The notes below the pieces were generated by a model that was not told where the DNA came from, ran no database searches, and worked only from the letters and a program-made list of their open reading frames with translations. The translations under genes and the position numbers were made by a program. A stretch of DNA of 41,477 bases. Source: an uncultured Fimbriimonadaceae bacterium. GTDB lineage: Bacteria > Armatimonadota > Fimbriimonadia > Fimbriimonadales > Fimbriimonadaceae. The stretch lies in assembly GCA_937961665.1 (NCBI GenBank), contig CALGMO010000105.1, positions 1 to 41,477 of the forward strand, given 5' to 3'. The stretch's first letter is position 1. Every line of letters starts with the position of its first letter. This document shows positions 26,651 to 35,874 of this stretch, piece after piece.

Positions 26651-28447
26651 ATGGACCAGTCCCACATCCGCAACTTCTGCATCATCGCGCACATCGACCA
26701 CGGCAAGTCGACGCTCGCCGATCGGCTGATCGAGCGCTGCGGCGCGGTGCGCGGCCAGGCCAAGGAGCAGATGCTGGATACGATGGACCTGGAGCGGGAG
26801 CGCGGCATCACCATCAAAATGACCGCCGTCCGCCTGCGCTACACGGCCAAGGACGGGCAGACGTACGACCTGAACCTGATCGACACGCCGGGCCACGTGG
26901 ACTTCACCTACGAGGTCAGCCGAAGCCTGGCGGCGTGCGAGGGCGCGCTGCTGGTGGTCGACGCCACGCAGGGAGTGGAGGCGCAGACCATCGCCAACGC
27001 AGCCATGGCGATGAACCAGAACCTGGAGATCGTCCCGGTCATCAACAAGATCGACCTTCCGCACGCCGACGTGGAGCGGGCTCGGGAGGAGATCGAGCAC
27101 GCCGTCGCGATCGACGCCTCCGACGCGATCTTGGCCTCGGCGAAGACCGGCGAGGGCATCGACGAGATTCTCGAGGCGATCGTGCACCGCATTCCGCCTC
27201 CCTCGGGCAGGCCGGAGGGCCCTCTGCGCGCGCTGATCTTCGACTCGCACTTCGACAGCTACCAAGGGGCGGTCGCCTACGTGCGGGTCGTGGACGGGTC
27301 GATCCGGCCGAAGGACCGCATCCGGATGATGTCGAGCGGAGCCGAGTTCGACGTGGACTCGGTGGGCATCTTCCGGCCCCAGCTCGAGGTGGGCCAGACG
27401 CTGGAGACCGGCCAGGTCGGCTTCGTGACCGCAGGGATGAAGAACATCGGCGATGCCCGCGTCGGCGACACCATCACCTCCGCCGACCGGCCCGCCGAGA
27501 CGCCGCTGCCCGGCTACCGCAAGGCCAAGCCGATGGTGTTCTGCGGGATGTATCCGGCGGACGGCGAGCAGTACGAGGACCTGCGCGACGCCTTGGAGAA
27601 GCTCAAGCTGAACGACGCGGCCCTCGACTTCGAGCCGGAGACGTCGGTCGCGCTGGGCTTCGGCTTCCGGTGCGGTTTCCTCGGCCTCCTGCACATGGAC
27701 ATCGCCCGAGAGAGGCTGGAGCGCGAGTTCGGCCTGGATCTGATCCTCACCTCGCCCAGCGTCGACTACACCGTGCACCTGACCGACGGGAGCGTGCTCC
27801 ACATCAGCAACCCGAGCGCCATGCCCGATCCGGTGCGCATCGCGTACATCGAGGAGCCGGCGGTCCACGCGACGGTCATGGTGCCCACGGAGTTCGTCGG
27901 GGCCGTGATGACGCTGTGCCAGGAGCGCCGCGGCGTCTACCTGCGGTCCGAATACCCCTCGCAGAGCCGGGTGATCCTGCACTACACCCTGCCGCTGGCG
28001 GAGATCCTGCTGGATTTCTTCGACAAGCTCAAGAGCGGCACCAAGGGCTACGCCAGCTTCGACTATGAGCTCACGGACAGCATCCGCAGCGACCTGGTGA
28101 AGGTCGACATCCTGCTGAACGGCGACCCCGTGGACGCCCTCTCGTTCATCGTGAACCGGCAGTTCGCCTACGCGCGGGGTCGGGCGATGGTCGAGCAGCT
28201 GCGCAAGGTCGTGCCGCGGCAGCAGTACGAGGTGCGGATCCAGGCCGCGATCGGCAGCAAGGTGATCGCAGCGGAGACCGTGAAGCCCTACCGCAAGAAC
28301 GTTCTGGCCAAGTGCTACGGCGGCGACGTGACGCGCAAGCGCAAGCTCCTGGAGAAGCAGAAGGAGGGCAAGAAGCGGATGAAGCAGATCGGCTCGGTGG
28401 AGCTTCCGCAGGAGGCGTTCCTCAGCGTGCTCAAAGTGGCCGAGTGA
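26651..28447 (+). CDS. lepA: Elongation factor 4 (ribosomal back-translocase GTPase)
   Basis: LepA is a ribosome-bound GTPase of the EF-G family that affects translation initiation and elongation under stress. The 598-residue length is standard. G1 AHIDHGKST, switch RGITIK, G3 [12 protein letters not shown]4 NKID and the LepA-specific C-terminal region ([35 protein letters not shown]) are all present. It stands alone with its own promoter. There is no odd feature. Confidence 0.97.
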   Translation: MDQSHIRNFCIIAHIDHGKSTLADRLIERCGAVRGQAKEQMLDTMDLERERGITIKMTAVRLRYTAKDGQTYDLNLIDTPGHVDFTYEVSRSLAACEGALLVVDATQGVEAQTIANAAMAMNQNLEIVPVINKIDLPHADVERAREEIEHAVAIDASDAILASAKTGEGIDEILEAIVHRIPPPSGRPEGPLRALIFDSHFDSYQGAVAYVRVVDGSIRPKDRIRMMSSGAEFDVDSVGIFRPQLEVGQTLETGQVGFVTAGMKNIGDARVGDTITSADRPAETPLPGYRKAKPMVFCGMYPADGEQYEDLRDALEKLKLNDAALDFEPETSVALGFGFRCGFLGLLHMDIARERLEREFGLDLILTSPSVDYTVHLTDGSVLHISNPSAMPDPVRIAYIEEPAVHATVMVPTEFVGAVMTLCQERRGVYLRSEYPSQSRVILHYTLPLAEILLDFFDKLKSGTKGYASFDYELTDSIRSDLVKVDILLNGDPVDALSFIVNRQFAYARGRAMVEQLRKVVPRQQYEVRIQAAIGSKVIAAETVKPYRKNVLAKCYGGDVTRKRKLLEKQKEGKKRMKQIGSVELPQEAFLSVLKVAE

Positions 28448-28458
28448 GCGCGACGGAG

Positions 28459-28479
28459 CCGCTGGCCAGCGGGTAACGT
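28459..28479 (+). promoter_or_regulatory. Palindrome and -10 box upstream of the fucosidase
   Basis: A perfect 14-base palindrome, CCGCTGGCCAGCGG (28459-28472), is followed at once by TAACGT (28474-28479), a TANNNT -10 whose +1 falls exactly on the GTG start at 28486. The palindrome could be a repressor operator covering the promoter, or a terminator stem for lepA; it lacks a T-run. Confidence 0.4.
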
Positions 28480-28485
28480 GCGCGC

Positions 28486-29907
28486 GTGACCGTGTCGAAC
28501 CCGCCCGGCCCCTTCCGCCCGTCTTGGGACAGCCTCGAGAACTACGTCGTCCCCGAGTGGTACCTAGACGCCAAATTCGGGATCTTCCTCCACTGGGGCG
28601 TGTACAGCGTTCCCGCCTTCGGCAACGAGTGGTACCCGCGCAACATGTACGTGCGGGGGTCGGCCGAGTTCGAGCATCACGTGCGCACCTACGGGCCGCA
28701 GGACCGCTTCGGATACAAGGACTTCATTCCGATGTTCCGAGCGGAGCGGTTCGACCCAGACCAGTGGGCGGACCTCTTCCTGGAGGCCGGAGCGAAGTAC
28801 GTCGTGCCGGTCGCCGAGCACCACGACGGATTCGCCATGTACGCCAGCCGGCTGACCCGCTGGAACGCCGCGCAGATGGGCCCCTGCCGCGACGTGCTGG
28901 GCGAACTGGCCCGAGCCGTGCGCGAGAGGGGGATGGTGCTGGGCGTCTCCTCGCACCGAGCCGAGCACTGGTGGTTCATGAACGGCGGCCGGGAGTTCCC
29001 GTCGGACGTGCAGGACCCCGCGTTCCAGGACTTCTACGGGCCGGCGCATCCCGGCGGGTTCGACTTCGGACAGAACCAGCCGGACGAGGCGTTCTTGGAG
29101 GATTGGCTGCGGCGCTGCGCGGAGCTGATCGACTCGTACCGCCCGCAGCTGTTCTGGTTCGACTGGTGGATCGAGCAGCCGGCGTTCGCGCCGTACCTGC
29201 GGCGGTTCGCCAGCTACTACTACAACCGCGCGGCCGCGTGGGGGCAGGGGGTTGCCGTCAACTACAAGAACGAGGCGTTCCCTGAGAAGGCCGCGGTGTT
29301 CGACGTGGAGCGCGGGCAGCTCGCGGACATCCGGCCGCGCTTCTGGCAGACCGACACCGCCACGGCGAAGAACTCGTGGGGCTACGTCGAGGGTCTGGAC
29401 TACAAGCGGCCCACCGATCTGATCCACGACCTGGCCGACATCGTCAGCAAGAACGGCGCGCTGCTGCTGAACGTCGGGCCGAAGGCCGACGGGACGATCC
29501 CCGAGGGCGATCAGGAGATCCTCCGCGAGATCGGTGCTTGGCTTCGGGTCAACGGAGAGGCGATCTACGGCACGCGCCCTTGGAAGGTCTTCGGAGAGGG
29601 GCCGACGAGGGTGGTGGAGGGTGCGTTCCAAGACACGGCCCGCTCGCCGTTCACGTCCGAGGACATCCGCTTCACGACCAAGGGGGGTGCGCTCTACGCC
29701 ATCGTCTTGGCCGTGCCCGGCCCTCGGGTGGCGATCCGCTCCCTCGCATCAAGGATGCAGCTGGAACCGCGACCCGTCGAGCGGGTCGGCCTGTTGGGCG
29801 GTCCCGACTCTCTTCCGTTCCAGCAGACTGGGGAGGGTCTGGTCGTGAGCCTGCCCGAGGCGCCGTGCCGGCACGCCGTGGCGCTGCGGATCGGTTTCGG
29901 GAGCTAG
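28486..29907 (+). CDS. Alpha-L-fucosidase, glycoside hydrolase family 29
   Basis: A 473-residue retaining glycosidase expected to cleave terminal alpha-L-fucose from oligosaccharides. GH29 signs: WYLDAKFGIFLHWGVYSVPA, the EHHDGFAMY motif, and the nucleophile Asp226 in LFWFDWW, plus the late YVEGLDYKRPTDLIHDLADI region and a C-terminal beta domain. No signal peptide, so cytoplasmic. The GTG start lies exactly at the predicted +1 of a -10 box. With the alpha-galactosidase and the MFS transporter it suggests intracellular breakdown of imported glycans. Natural linkage preference is unknown. Confidence 0.92.
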   Translation: MTVSNPPGPFRPSWDSLENYVVPEWYLDAKFGIFLHWGVYSVPAFGNEWYPRNMYVRGSAEFEHHVRTYGPQDRFGYKDFIPMFRAERFDPDQWADLFLEAGAKYVVPVAEHHDGFAMYASRLTRWNAAQMGPCRDVLGELARAVRERGMVLGVSSHRAEHWWFMNGGREFPSDVQDPAFQDFYGPAHPGGFDFGQNQPDEAFLEDWLRRCAELIDSYRPQLFWFDWWIEQPAFAPYLRRFASYYYNRAAAWGQGVAVNYKNEAFPEKAAVFDVERGQLADIRPRFWQTDTATAKNSWGYVEGLDYKRPTDLIHDLADIVSKNGALLLNVGPKADGTIPEGDQEILREIGAWLRVNGEAIYGTRPWKVFGEGPTRVVEGAFQDTARSPFTSEDIRFTTKGGALYAIVLAVPGPRVAIRSLASRMQLEPRPVERVGLLGGPDSLPFQQTGEGLVVSLPEAPCRHAVALRIGFGS

Positions 29908-29925
29908 CCGCTCGGAGCCTTGTGC

Positions 29926-29931
29926 GATAAT
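29926..29931 (+). promoter_or_regulatory. -10 box GATAAT for the alkaline phosphatase
   Basis: GATAAT lies 5 bases before the ATG at 29937, so +1 must fall at or beside the start codon. No ribosome binding site is present. Confidence 0.45.
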
Positions 29932-29936
29932 CGGCC

Positions 29937-31280
29937 ATGGTCCGAAGGCTCCTGTCGGCTCTTCTGCTTCTGGCCGTCGCGGCGCTCGCCCCGGCCGGCG
30001 CCAAGAACGTGATCCTGATGATCGCCGACGGCAGCGGCTTCAACTCGTTCGACGCGGCTCGGATGTACTCGCAGGCGAAGCCCGTTTACGACGGACCCGA
30101 GTGGATCCGCCTGGCCTGCTCCACGCACCCGCTGAATCTCTCCTCGAAGCCCACCAACAGTGGGAAGCAAACGCGGAGCATCGTGTACGACCCCGCCAAG
30201 GCTTGGAGCCTGACCGAGGGCTACGCGTGGCTGAAGTCCGGCGCGACGGACTCCGCGGCGGCGGCCACGGCCCTGGCGACGGGGGTGAAGACCTACAACA
30301 ACTCGATCGGCATGTCCGACTTCGGCAAGCCGCTGACGAACCTGCACCAGCTCGCCAAGGCTTCGGGGCGATCGACAGGCGTGGTGACCACGGTGCCCTG
30401 GAGCCACGCGACCCCCGCGGGCATGGTCGCCCACAACCTGAGCCGCAACAACTACGCGGAGATCGCCAACGAGATGGTCTTCCGGTCCGGCGTGGACGTG
30501 ATCCTGGGCGCCGGGCACCCTTGGTACGACGCGAAGGCTGAGCGGAAGAAGGTTCCGACGGCGGACTTTGTGGGCGGACTCGAGACGTTCCGGCTGCTCG
30601 CGGGGCAGAAGACTCCCTTCCGGTACCTCGAGAGCCTCGAGGAGTTCGAGAAGCTGGCGAACGGGACGCTGGACCTGATGGGGAAGACCAGGGTGCTGGG
30701 CACGGCCCGCGTCGGCGAGACCCTGCAGCAGGGCCGGCCAGGGAAGGGCGACGTCAAGACGCGGCCGCCCTTCGCGGATCCGCTGAACCAGGGCGTGCCC
30801 AACCTCGCCACGATGGCCCGCGGCGCGCTCCAGGTGCTGGCCCGCAACCCGAAGGGGTTCTTCCTGATGATCGAGGGTGGGGCCGTGGATTGGGCGAACC
30901 ATGCCAACCAGATGGGGCGCATGATCGAGGAGCAGCTTGACTTCAACGACGCCGTCGCCACGGTCGTGCGTTGGATCGAGCGCAACGGCGGCTGGAGCAA
31001 GAACCTGCTGATCGTGACCGCCGACCACGAGACGGGCCTGCTGTGGGGTCCGAACTCCGCCACCAAGCCGTTCGATCCCCTGGTAGACAACGGACCGGGG
31101 AAGATGCCGGGGATGGCCTTCAACTACACCAGCCACACGAGGTCCTTGGTTCCGCTGTTCGCGAGGGGCGCCGGCGCGGTCCAGCTGCTGGAGTTCGCCA
31201 AGCGGACCGACCCAGTGCGCGGGCCGTACGTGGACAACACCGATGTTTTCCGCTTGATCGTCCACGCGGCGGAGCTGTGA
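29937..31280 (+). CDS. Alkaline phosphatase (PhoA family)
   Basis: A 447-residue secreted phosphomonoesterase. An N-terminal signal peptide (LLSALLLLAVAALAPAGA) directs export. The metal and catalytic motifs are IADGSG (Asp ligand), ATDSAAAATALATGVK (catalytic Ser about residue 103), MIEGGAVDWANHAN and TADHETG, with a late SHT histidine. It probably scavenges phosphate in the periplasm. It begins a three-gene run: the next start overlaps its stop by one base. The length is normal. The assignment is firm at family level. Confidence 0.93.
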   Translation: MVRRLLSALLLLAVAALAPAGAKNVILMIADGSGFNSFDAARMYSQAKPVYDGPEWIRLACSTHPLNLSSKPTNSGKQTRSIVYDPAKAWSLTEGYAWLKSGATDSAAAATALATGVKTYNNSIGMSDFGKPLTNLHQLAKASGRSTGVVTTVPWSHATPAGMVAHNLSRNNYAEIANEMVFRSGVDVILGAGHPWYDAKAERKKVPTADFVGGLETFRLLAGQKTPFRYLESLEEFEKLANGTLDLMGKTRVLGTARVGETLQQGRPGKGDVKTRPPFADPLNQGVPNLATMARGALQVLARNPKGFFLMIEGGAVDWANHANQMGRMIEEQLDFNDAVATVVRWIERNGGWSKNLLIVTADHETGLLWGPNSATKPFDPLVDNGPGKMPGMAFNYTSHTRSLVPLFARGAGAVQLLEFAKRTDPVRGPYVDNTDVFRLIVHAAEL

Positions 31281-32140
31281 TGGAACCCGAACAGGCCTCT
31301 GGCGAGGCCGCGCTGCGGACCGAAGACCTGCGGGCCTGCACCCTGCAGGAGATCCGCCGGGACCTGGCCTGGTCCTTCGAGGACTACTGCGTCCCGCTCC
31401 GCATCGGCGACCGGACCGTGGACCGGCTGCTGACGCAGGATGGCGCGTCGCTTCTGCTGAGTCGGAGGCTGTTCCTGGGGGATCGGTTCGCTGGACTGGC
31501 CCTCGTGGCGCATCGCGGCCGGTCGTGCCGGTTCCTGGCCATGGGGATCGTGCCGGAGCTTCGTGGCCGGGGGCTCGGGCGGTGGTTCATGCGCCGGCTG
31601 ATCACCGAGGCTCGCGAGCGCGGCGAACGGAACATCTGGCTGGAGGCCTTCGAATGCAACGAGACGGCGGTGCGCCTCCACGAGAGCCTGGGGTTCCGAA
31701 AGGTCCGTCGGCTGGTTGGGTGGCGGGCCGAGGAGGTTCTGGGCGCCAGGGGGCGCGCCGAGGAGATCGATCCGGCGGAGGCGGCCAGGCGGATCGCGCG
31801 CACGGCGGTGCCGGACGCCCCTTGGATGGTCACGGGCGAGGCCCTGTGCCACCTGGGCGCCGAATGCAGGGCCTTCGCTTGGGGCAACGCCGCGGCCATC
31901 CTCGAGTTCGCGGGCAGAGCCGTGCAGATCCACGGCCTCTCGCTCTCCCCCAGCCCGACCACCCTGCAGCAGCTCGCCGAGGTGATCCGGCACGCGGCGC
32001 ACGCGCTGCCCAAGGCGCCCTGGGTGGCCCCGCCCTGCTTCCCGGAGGAGATTCTGGGGCAGACGATGCTCCAGGTTGGCTTCGCCGTCGACCCGCACGC
32101 GCAGGGGCAGTATCTGCTGGAGCTCTCGGAGGAACCATGA
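31280..32140 (+). CDS. Tandem-GNAT N-acetyltransferase-like protein
   Basis: A 286-residue protein. The first half (to about residue 150) is a GNAT fold with motif A GIVPELRGRGLGRWFMRRLI (RGRGLG acetyl-CoA loop) and ETAVRLHESLGFRKVRRL. The second half (about 175-286) lacks the RxxGxG loop but ends with GFAVDPHAQGQYLLEL, like a GNAT C-terminal strand, so it may be a degenerate second GNAT domain. The substrate is unknown. It is coupled to the alkaline phosphatase (TGATG) with GGAG 5 bases upstream, and to the YhcH gene (ATGA). Confidence 0.78.
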   Translation: MEPEQASGEAALRTEDLRACTLQEIRRDLAWSFEDYCVPLRIGDRTVDRLLTQDGASLLLSRRLFLGDRFAGLALVAHRGRSCRFLAMGIVPELRGRGLGRWFMRRLITEARERGERNIWLEAFECNETAVRLHESLGFRKVRRLVGWRAEEVLGARGRAEEIDPAEAARRIARTAVPDAPWMVTGEALCHLGAECRAFAWGNAAAILEFAGRAVQIHGLSLSPSPTTLQQLAEVIRHAAHALPKAPWVAPPCFPEEILGQTMLQVGFAVDPHAQGQYLLELSEEP

Positions 32141-32586
32141 TTCTCGACCGATTGGAGAACCGCCGCGCCTACGGTCTTCCGGCCGCCTTCGACGTCGCCT
32201 TCCGGTGGCTGGAGGGGCGGGACTGGTCCGAAACCGCCTCCGGCCGGTGGGAGATCGACGGAGACAGGGTCTACGCGGTCGTCTCGGAGTACGCCACGAA
32301 AGCCCAGGGGCCCTTGGAATACCACCGGCGGTACGCCGACGTGCAGTTCGTCGCGATGGGCGAGGAGGAGATCGAGTGGTCTCCCGAGGCGGCGCCGAGC
32401 GACGACGCCGGTTTCGACGCCCAGCGCGACGTCGGCTTCGTCGAGGGACGGGGGTGGCGCCTGCCCCTTGCGGCCGGTTGGTTCGCGGTGCTGCTTCCGG
32501 GCGAGCTCCACGCGCCCGGCTTGGATCCGCAAGGGGGAACCGCCGCCGTGCTGAAGGCGGTGGTCAAGGTTCTGTGGGAGGACTGA
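32137..32586 (+). CDS. YhcH/YjgK/YiaL family protein
   Basis: A 149-residue cupin-like protein of the DUF386 family, which includes the sialic-acid anomerase NanQ/YhcH. The conserved segments are EYHRRYADVQFVAMGEEEIE and FAVLLPGELHAPGL, with histidines of the expected metal site. Members usually process sugars in open or anomeric form, often beside sugar catabolism genes. GGAGGAACC precedes the ATG. It ends only 7 bases from the convergent TolB-like gene. Exact substrate unknown. Confidence 0.85.
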   Translation: MILDRLENRRAYGLPAAFDVAFRWLEGRDWSETASGRWEIDGDRVYAVVSEYATKAQGPLEYHRRYADVQFVAMGEEEIEWSPEAAPSDDAGFDAQRDVGFVEGRGWRLPLAAGWFAVLLPGELHAPGLDPQGGTAAVLKAVVKVLWED

Positions 32587-32593
32587 CTCCCGC

Positions 32594-33616
32594 TCAGTCG
32601 ACCCAGTCCGCGACGAAGACGTTCGTCTCTCCCCGCACCTTGCCGTAGCGGTTGCTGGCGAACACCAGCCGCTTGCCGTCGCGGGTGAACATCGGGAAGC
32701 CGTCGAACTCGGGCGAGCGGGTGATCCTCTTCAGGCCGGTGCCGTCCACGTTGATCAGGAACAGATCGAACTCGCGCCCTTTGGGGTCTCCGTAGTTCGA
32801 GCAGAAGATGATGCGCTTGCCGTCCGGGTGAAGGAACGGTGCGAAGCTGGCTGCCCCCAGGCGCGTCACCTGCCGCTTGTTCCGGCCGTCGGAATCCATG
32901 ATCCAGATCTCCAGCCTGCCCGGCCGGACCAGGTTGCGCTTGAACAGCTCCTTGTAGTCCCTCCGCTCGGCGTCGCTCTCGATCTCGTCGCGGCGATAGA
33001 CGATCTTCTTGCCGTCCCACGACACGAACGGGCCTCCGTCGTAGCCGTACTCGCGGGTCAGCCTCTGGATGTTCGTGCCGTCCAGGTTCGCGCGATAGAT
33101 CTCGAGGTCTCCGTCGAAGCCGCCCGTGAAGGTGATGAAGTCGCCGTTCGGGCTGACCGTAGCCTCGGCGACGTACCCGCGCTTCTTGATGAGCGGCCTG
33201 AGGTTGCCACCATCCGGGTCCGCCCGATAGAGGGCGAAAAGCGGATTGACCACCCACACGTAGCCTTGGCTCATGTCGGCCGGGGCCTGCGGGCCGGGGT
33301 CCCGCTCGTGCGTGCTGCTGAAGATGATCCCGGATCCGTCGGGCAGGAAGTAGCTGCAGGTGCACCGGCCGAGCCCCGTGCTGACCAGGCGCTTGCCCGA
33401 ACCGTCCGCGTTCATCACGAAGATCTGCTCGTCGGGATAGCCGGGCTGCTTCGACTGATAGATCAGCTTGGTGCCGTCCACGTTCCAGTACGCCTCCGCG
33501 TTCTGCCCGCCGAACGTCAGCTGGCGGACGTTCCGCAGATGCGTCTCCCCCGGCACGGGAGCGACCGGGAGCGAATCGGGCTCCGCGAGGGCGGCGGCGA
33601 TCAACCATGCGACCAT
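32594..33616 (-). CDS. Exported TolB-like WD40/PD40 beta-propeller protein
   Basis: A 340-residue propeller with a very short signal sequence (MVAWLIAAALA). Blades repeat the PD40 pattern: DGTKLIYQSKQPG, DGSGIIFSSTHE, NGDFITFTGGFDGDLEIYRA, DGKKIVYRRDE, DGKRIIFCSNYGD and DGKRLVFASNRYG. Such propellers are periplasmic scaffolds (TolB) or peptidase-linked domains. No tol/pal genes are close, so TolB function is not claimed. TATCCT sits so that +1 falls exactly on the ATG, suggesting a leaderless mRNA. Confidence 0.82.
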   Translation of the reverse strand: MVAWLIAAALAEPDSLPVAPVPGETHLRNVRQLTFGGQNAEAYWNVDGTKLIYQSKQPGYPDEQIFVMNADGSGKRLVSTGLGRCTCSYFLPDGSGIIFSSTHERDPGPQAPADMSQGYVWVVNPLFALYRADPDGGNLRPLIKKRGYVAEATVSPNGDFITFTGGFDGDLEIYRANLDGTNIQRLTREYGYDGGPFVSWDGKKIVYRRDEIESDAERRDYKELFKRNLVRPGRLEIWIMDSDGRNKRQVTRLGAASFAPFLHPDGKRIIFCSNYGDPKGREFDLFLINVDGTGLKRITRSPEFDGFPMFTRDGKRLVFASNRYGKVRGETNVFVADWVD

Positions 33617-33622
33617 GGCCCA

Positions 33623-33628
33623 AGGATA
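33623..33628 (-). promoter_or_regulatory. -10 box TATCCT for the TolB-like gene
   Basis: TATCCT on the minus strand places +1 on the A of the ATG at 33616. Another TATCCT, on the plus strand, serves the tRNA about 50 bases away. Confidence 0.45.
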
Positions 33629-33669
33629 CGGCCCGCGGACCGGAGGCCATGGGACGATCCCGCTTCGGG

Positions 33670-33675
33670 TATCCT
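33670..33675 (+). promoter_or_regulatory. -10 box TATCCT for tRNA-Arg
   Basis: TATCCT predicts +1 near 33682, a 6-base leader before the tRNA. Confidence 0.45.
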
Positions 33676-33687
33676 GAAGGACAGCGC

Positions 33688-33763
33688 GCCCTCGTAGCTC
33701 AGCGGATAGAGCGCCTCCGTCCTAAGGAGGGCGTCGGGGGTTCGAGTCCCTCCGAGGGCGCCA
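33688..33763 (+). tRNA. tRNA-Arg (anticodon CCT), CCA encoded
   Basis: The acceptor arms GCCCTCG (33688-33694) and CGAGGGC (33753-33759) pair fully. The D arm GCTC-AGCGGATA-GAGC, anticodon stem CCTCC/GGAGG with loop GTCCTAA (anticodon CCT, 33721-33723, reads AGG) and T arm GGGGG-TTCGAGT-CCCTC are normal. The 3' CCA (33761-33763) is encoded. No attachment-site repeat is seen nearby. Confidence 0.97.
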
Positions 33764-33774
33764 CGCAGTCCCGC

Positions 33775-33780
33775 CATAAT
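33775..33780 (+). promoter_or_regulatory. -10 box CATAAT for the MFS transporter
   Basis: CATAAT begins 12 bases after the tRNA ends and predicts +1 near 33787, two bases before the ATG at 33789. There is no ribosome binding site. Confidence 0.45.
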
Positions 33781-33788
33781 GGGAAGCG

Positions 33789-35165
33789 ATGTCCCCCCAA
33801 GCCATGCCGGAGGTGCAGTCGCCCTACGCCGGCAAACGCCTGTCGGTCGGAACGCACCTCGCGCTGGCGGCCTATTGGTTCGGCTCGAACCTTCTCTGGG
33901 GGGCTCTGCTCGTCGTGCTGCTGCCCAAGCAGATCGAGGACATGGAGCCGACCCGGCGCGGCGAATACCTCGGTCTCGCGTTCAGCCTCGCGGCGATCGT
34001 CGCGCTCGTGGTTCCGCTGATCGCCGGCGGCGTGAGCGATCGCTGCGCCAGCCGATGGGGCAGGAGGAGGCCGTTTCTCTTCTGGGGCACGCTCGCCACT
34101 CTGGCGGGCCTGTGGGGGATGCTGCACTTCGCCCGGCAGATGGCCTTCTGGCCGTTCCTGGGAGCGTACTGCGTGGTGCAGCTGGGCAACAATGTGGCGA
34201 CGGCCGCCTACAGCGGGATGATCCCGGACCTGGTGCCGCAGGACCAGCGGGGCGTCGCCAGCGGCTACATGGCCCTCCTCTCGCAGCTCGGCACCCTGAC
34301 GGGGGCGCTTCTGTCCGGGCCGATGGCTCAGGCCGGTCGGTTGGAGGTGGCCTACCTGCTCGTGGGCTGCGGCCTCACGCTCGCGATGCTGGCCACGGTG
34401 CTGGGCGTCCGGGAGATCCCCTTGCCCTCCAGGCCTCCGCGGGTGACCGTGCTCGAGCACCTGCGGTCGCTGTGGATCGATCCCCGCAAGCACCCGGACT
34501 TCGCGTGGGTCTGGCTTACGCGCGCGCTGGTGATGACCGGCTTCTACGCCGTGCAGCCGTTCGTGCAGTACTACCTGCGCGACGTGATCGGGGTGGCGAC
34601 CCCGGCGACCACCGCCAGCGAGATGCTCGCGCTGATCCTGCTGGGGGCCACCGTGAGCTCCTTCGTCGGGGGCGCGCTTTCGGACCGCATCGGCCGCAAG
34701 CGGGTGGTGTATCTGGCGAACGGGACCATCGCGGCGATGGCCCTCCTGCTCGCCTTCTGCCATACCCTGGAGCAGGCGCTGGCCGTCGGGATCGTGTTCG
34801 GCCTGGGCTACGGCGCGTACATCAGCGTCGACTGGGCGCTCGGGACAGATGTGCTGCCGAGCAGGAAGGACGCCGGGAAGGACATGGCCGTGTGGCACGT
34901 CTCGATGGTTCTGCCGCAGACGATCGCTCCAGCGGCGGCGGGCTTCCTCCTCGGGGCGTTCGGCACTTCGCCGAACCTCGCGTCGGTGACCTCGATGGCC
35001 CTCGATCTGGTCGGTCGGACGTTGGGGTGGCTGCGCTGGATCGATCCCGGCTTCGGCGCCGTGCTGCAGTACCCGCCGGTCGCCTACGGCGCGGTGTTCG
35101 CCGTCGCTGCGTTCTGCCTCGGCCTGGGGGCGGTGCTGCTCAGGAACGTCCGGGGCGCGCGCTGA
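33789..35165 (+). CDS. Major facilitator superfamily transporter (sugar or GPH type)
   Basis: A 458-residue inner-membrane protein with about 12 membrane helices. The early loop GGVSDRCASRWGRRRPFLFW is the conserved motif of MFS and GPH-type sugar cotransporters (similar to sucrose and melibiose carriers), and a second copy, GGALSDRIGRKRVVYL, starts the second half. PDLVPQDQRGVASGYMAL is also typical of this subgroup. The substrate is unknown; oligosaccharides are likely given the glycosidases in the region. It ends 7 bases from the convergent hydrolase gene. Confidence 0.88.
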   Translation: MSPQAMPEVQSPYAGKRLSVGTHLALAAYWFGSNLLWGALLVVLLPKQIEDMEPTRRGEYLGLAFSLAAIVALVVPLIAGGVSDRCASRWGRRRPFLFWGTLATLAGLWGMLHFARQMAFWPFLGAYCVVQLGNNVATAAYSGMIPDLVPQDQRGVASGYMALLSQLGTLTGALLSGPMAQAGRLEVAYLLVGCGLTLAMLATVLGVREIPLPSRPPRVTVLEHLRSLWIDPRKHPDFAWVWLTRALVMTGFYAVQPFVQYYLRDVIGVATPATTASEMLALILLGATVSSFVGGALSDRIGRKRVVYLANGTIAAMALLLAFCHTLEQALAVGIVFGLGYGAYISVDWALGTDVLPSRKDAGKDMAVWHVSMVLPQTIAPAAAGFLLGAFGTSPNLASVTSMALDLVGRTLGWLRWIDPGFGAVLQYPPVAYGAVFAVAAFCLGLGAVLLRNVRGAR

Positions 35166-35172
35166 CGGGCTC

Positions 35173-35874
35173 TCACGCCCTCTGGGCGCGGTAGCGGGCC
35201 GCTTGCTCCACGAAAGCCCGGAACAGCCGGTCGCTGGTCGGCGAGCCGAGCGTCCGCTCGGGGTGCCACTGGATGCCCAGCCGGAACGGATGACGCGCCG
35301 ATTCGATGGCCTCGACCGTGCCGTCCTCGTGGCGCGCCGAGACGACGAACCCCTCGGCCAAGTCCCGGATCGCTTGGTGGTGGTAGCTTCGGCCCTCGGC
35401 CGTGTCGCCCAGAATCCCGTGCAGCCGTGTGCCGGGGACGACGTCGTAGGTCTGCATCGTTCCCCCGCTGTGCTCGCCGTGGCCGACCACGTCCGGGACG
35501 TGCTGGTGCAGCGTGCCCCCTGCCACGACGTTCAGCAGCTGGCACCCGTAGCAGATCCCGAGAATCGGCAGTTCCTTCGGCGCTCGGAGCACGTAGGCTC
35601 GGTCCGACTCGAAGCGCGCCGGGTCGATGAGCGAAGTCTTCTCGTGGCGCCTTTCGCCCCAGAGGCGGGGATCGATGTCGTCGCCGCCCGGCACCAGCAG
35701 GCCGTCCACCAGCGGCAGGACGTCGGCTGGGTCGGCGTTCGGCGGCAACAGGATCGGCGCCGCGCCCTCGCGCTCCACAGCCTCCGCGTAGTTCCAGTCG
35801 AGGCGAATGGTGCCCGTTCGCGTGCCTTCGGTCTTGCGCTCGGACGACGTGGTGATGCCGATGATCGGTTTCAT
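35173..35874 (-). CDS. Gamma-glutamyl-gamma-aminobutyrate hydrolase family protein (class I GATase-like)
   Basis: A 233-residue peptidase C26-type enzyme. It carries the nucleophile Cys108 in GICYGCQ, VPGGDDIDP, and the His/Glu pair in GIQWHPE. Relatives (PuuD) cut gamma-glutamyl-GABA in putrescine breakdown, but other members act on other gamma-glutamyl compounds. No other puu genes are present. Its ATG overlaps the stop of the upstream E2 gene (ATGA), an unusual pairing that implies joint translation. Confidence 0.88.
   Translation of the reverse strand: MKPIIGITTSSERKTEGTRTGTIRLDWNYAEAVEREGAAPILLPPNADPADVLPLVDGLLVPGGDDIDPRLWGERRHEKTSLIDPARFESDRAYVLRAPKELPILGICYGCQLLNVVAGGTLHQHVPDVVGHGEHSGGTMQTYDVVPGTRLHGILGDTAEGRSYHHQAIRDLAEGFVVSARHEDGTVEAIESARHPFRLGIQWHPERTLGSPTSDRLFRAFVEQAARYRAQRA

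Noticed and set aside
33688-33800. Integrated element at the tRNA-Arg
   Set aside because: No integrase gene, no repeat of the tRNA 3' end and no change in base composition; the next gene is an ordinary transporter.
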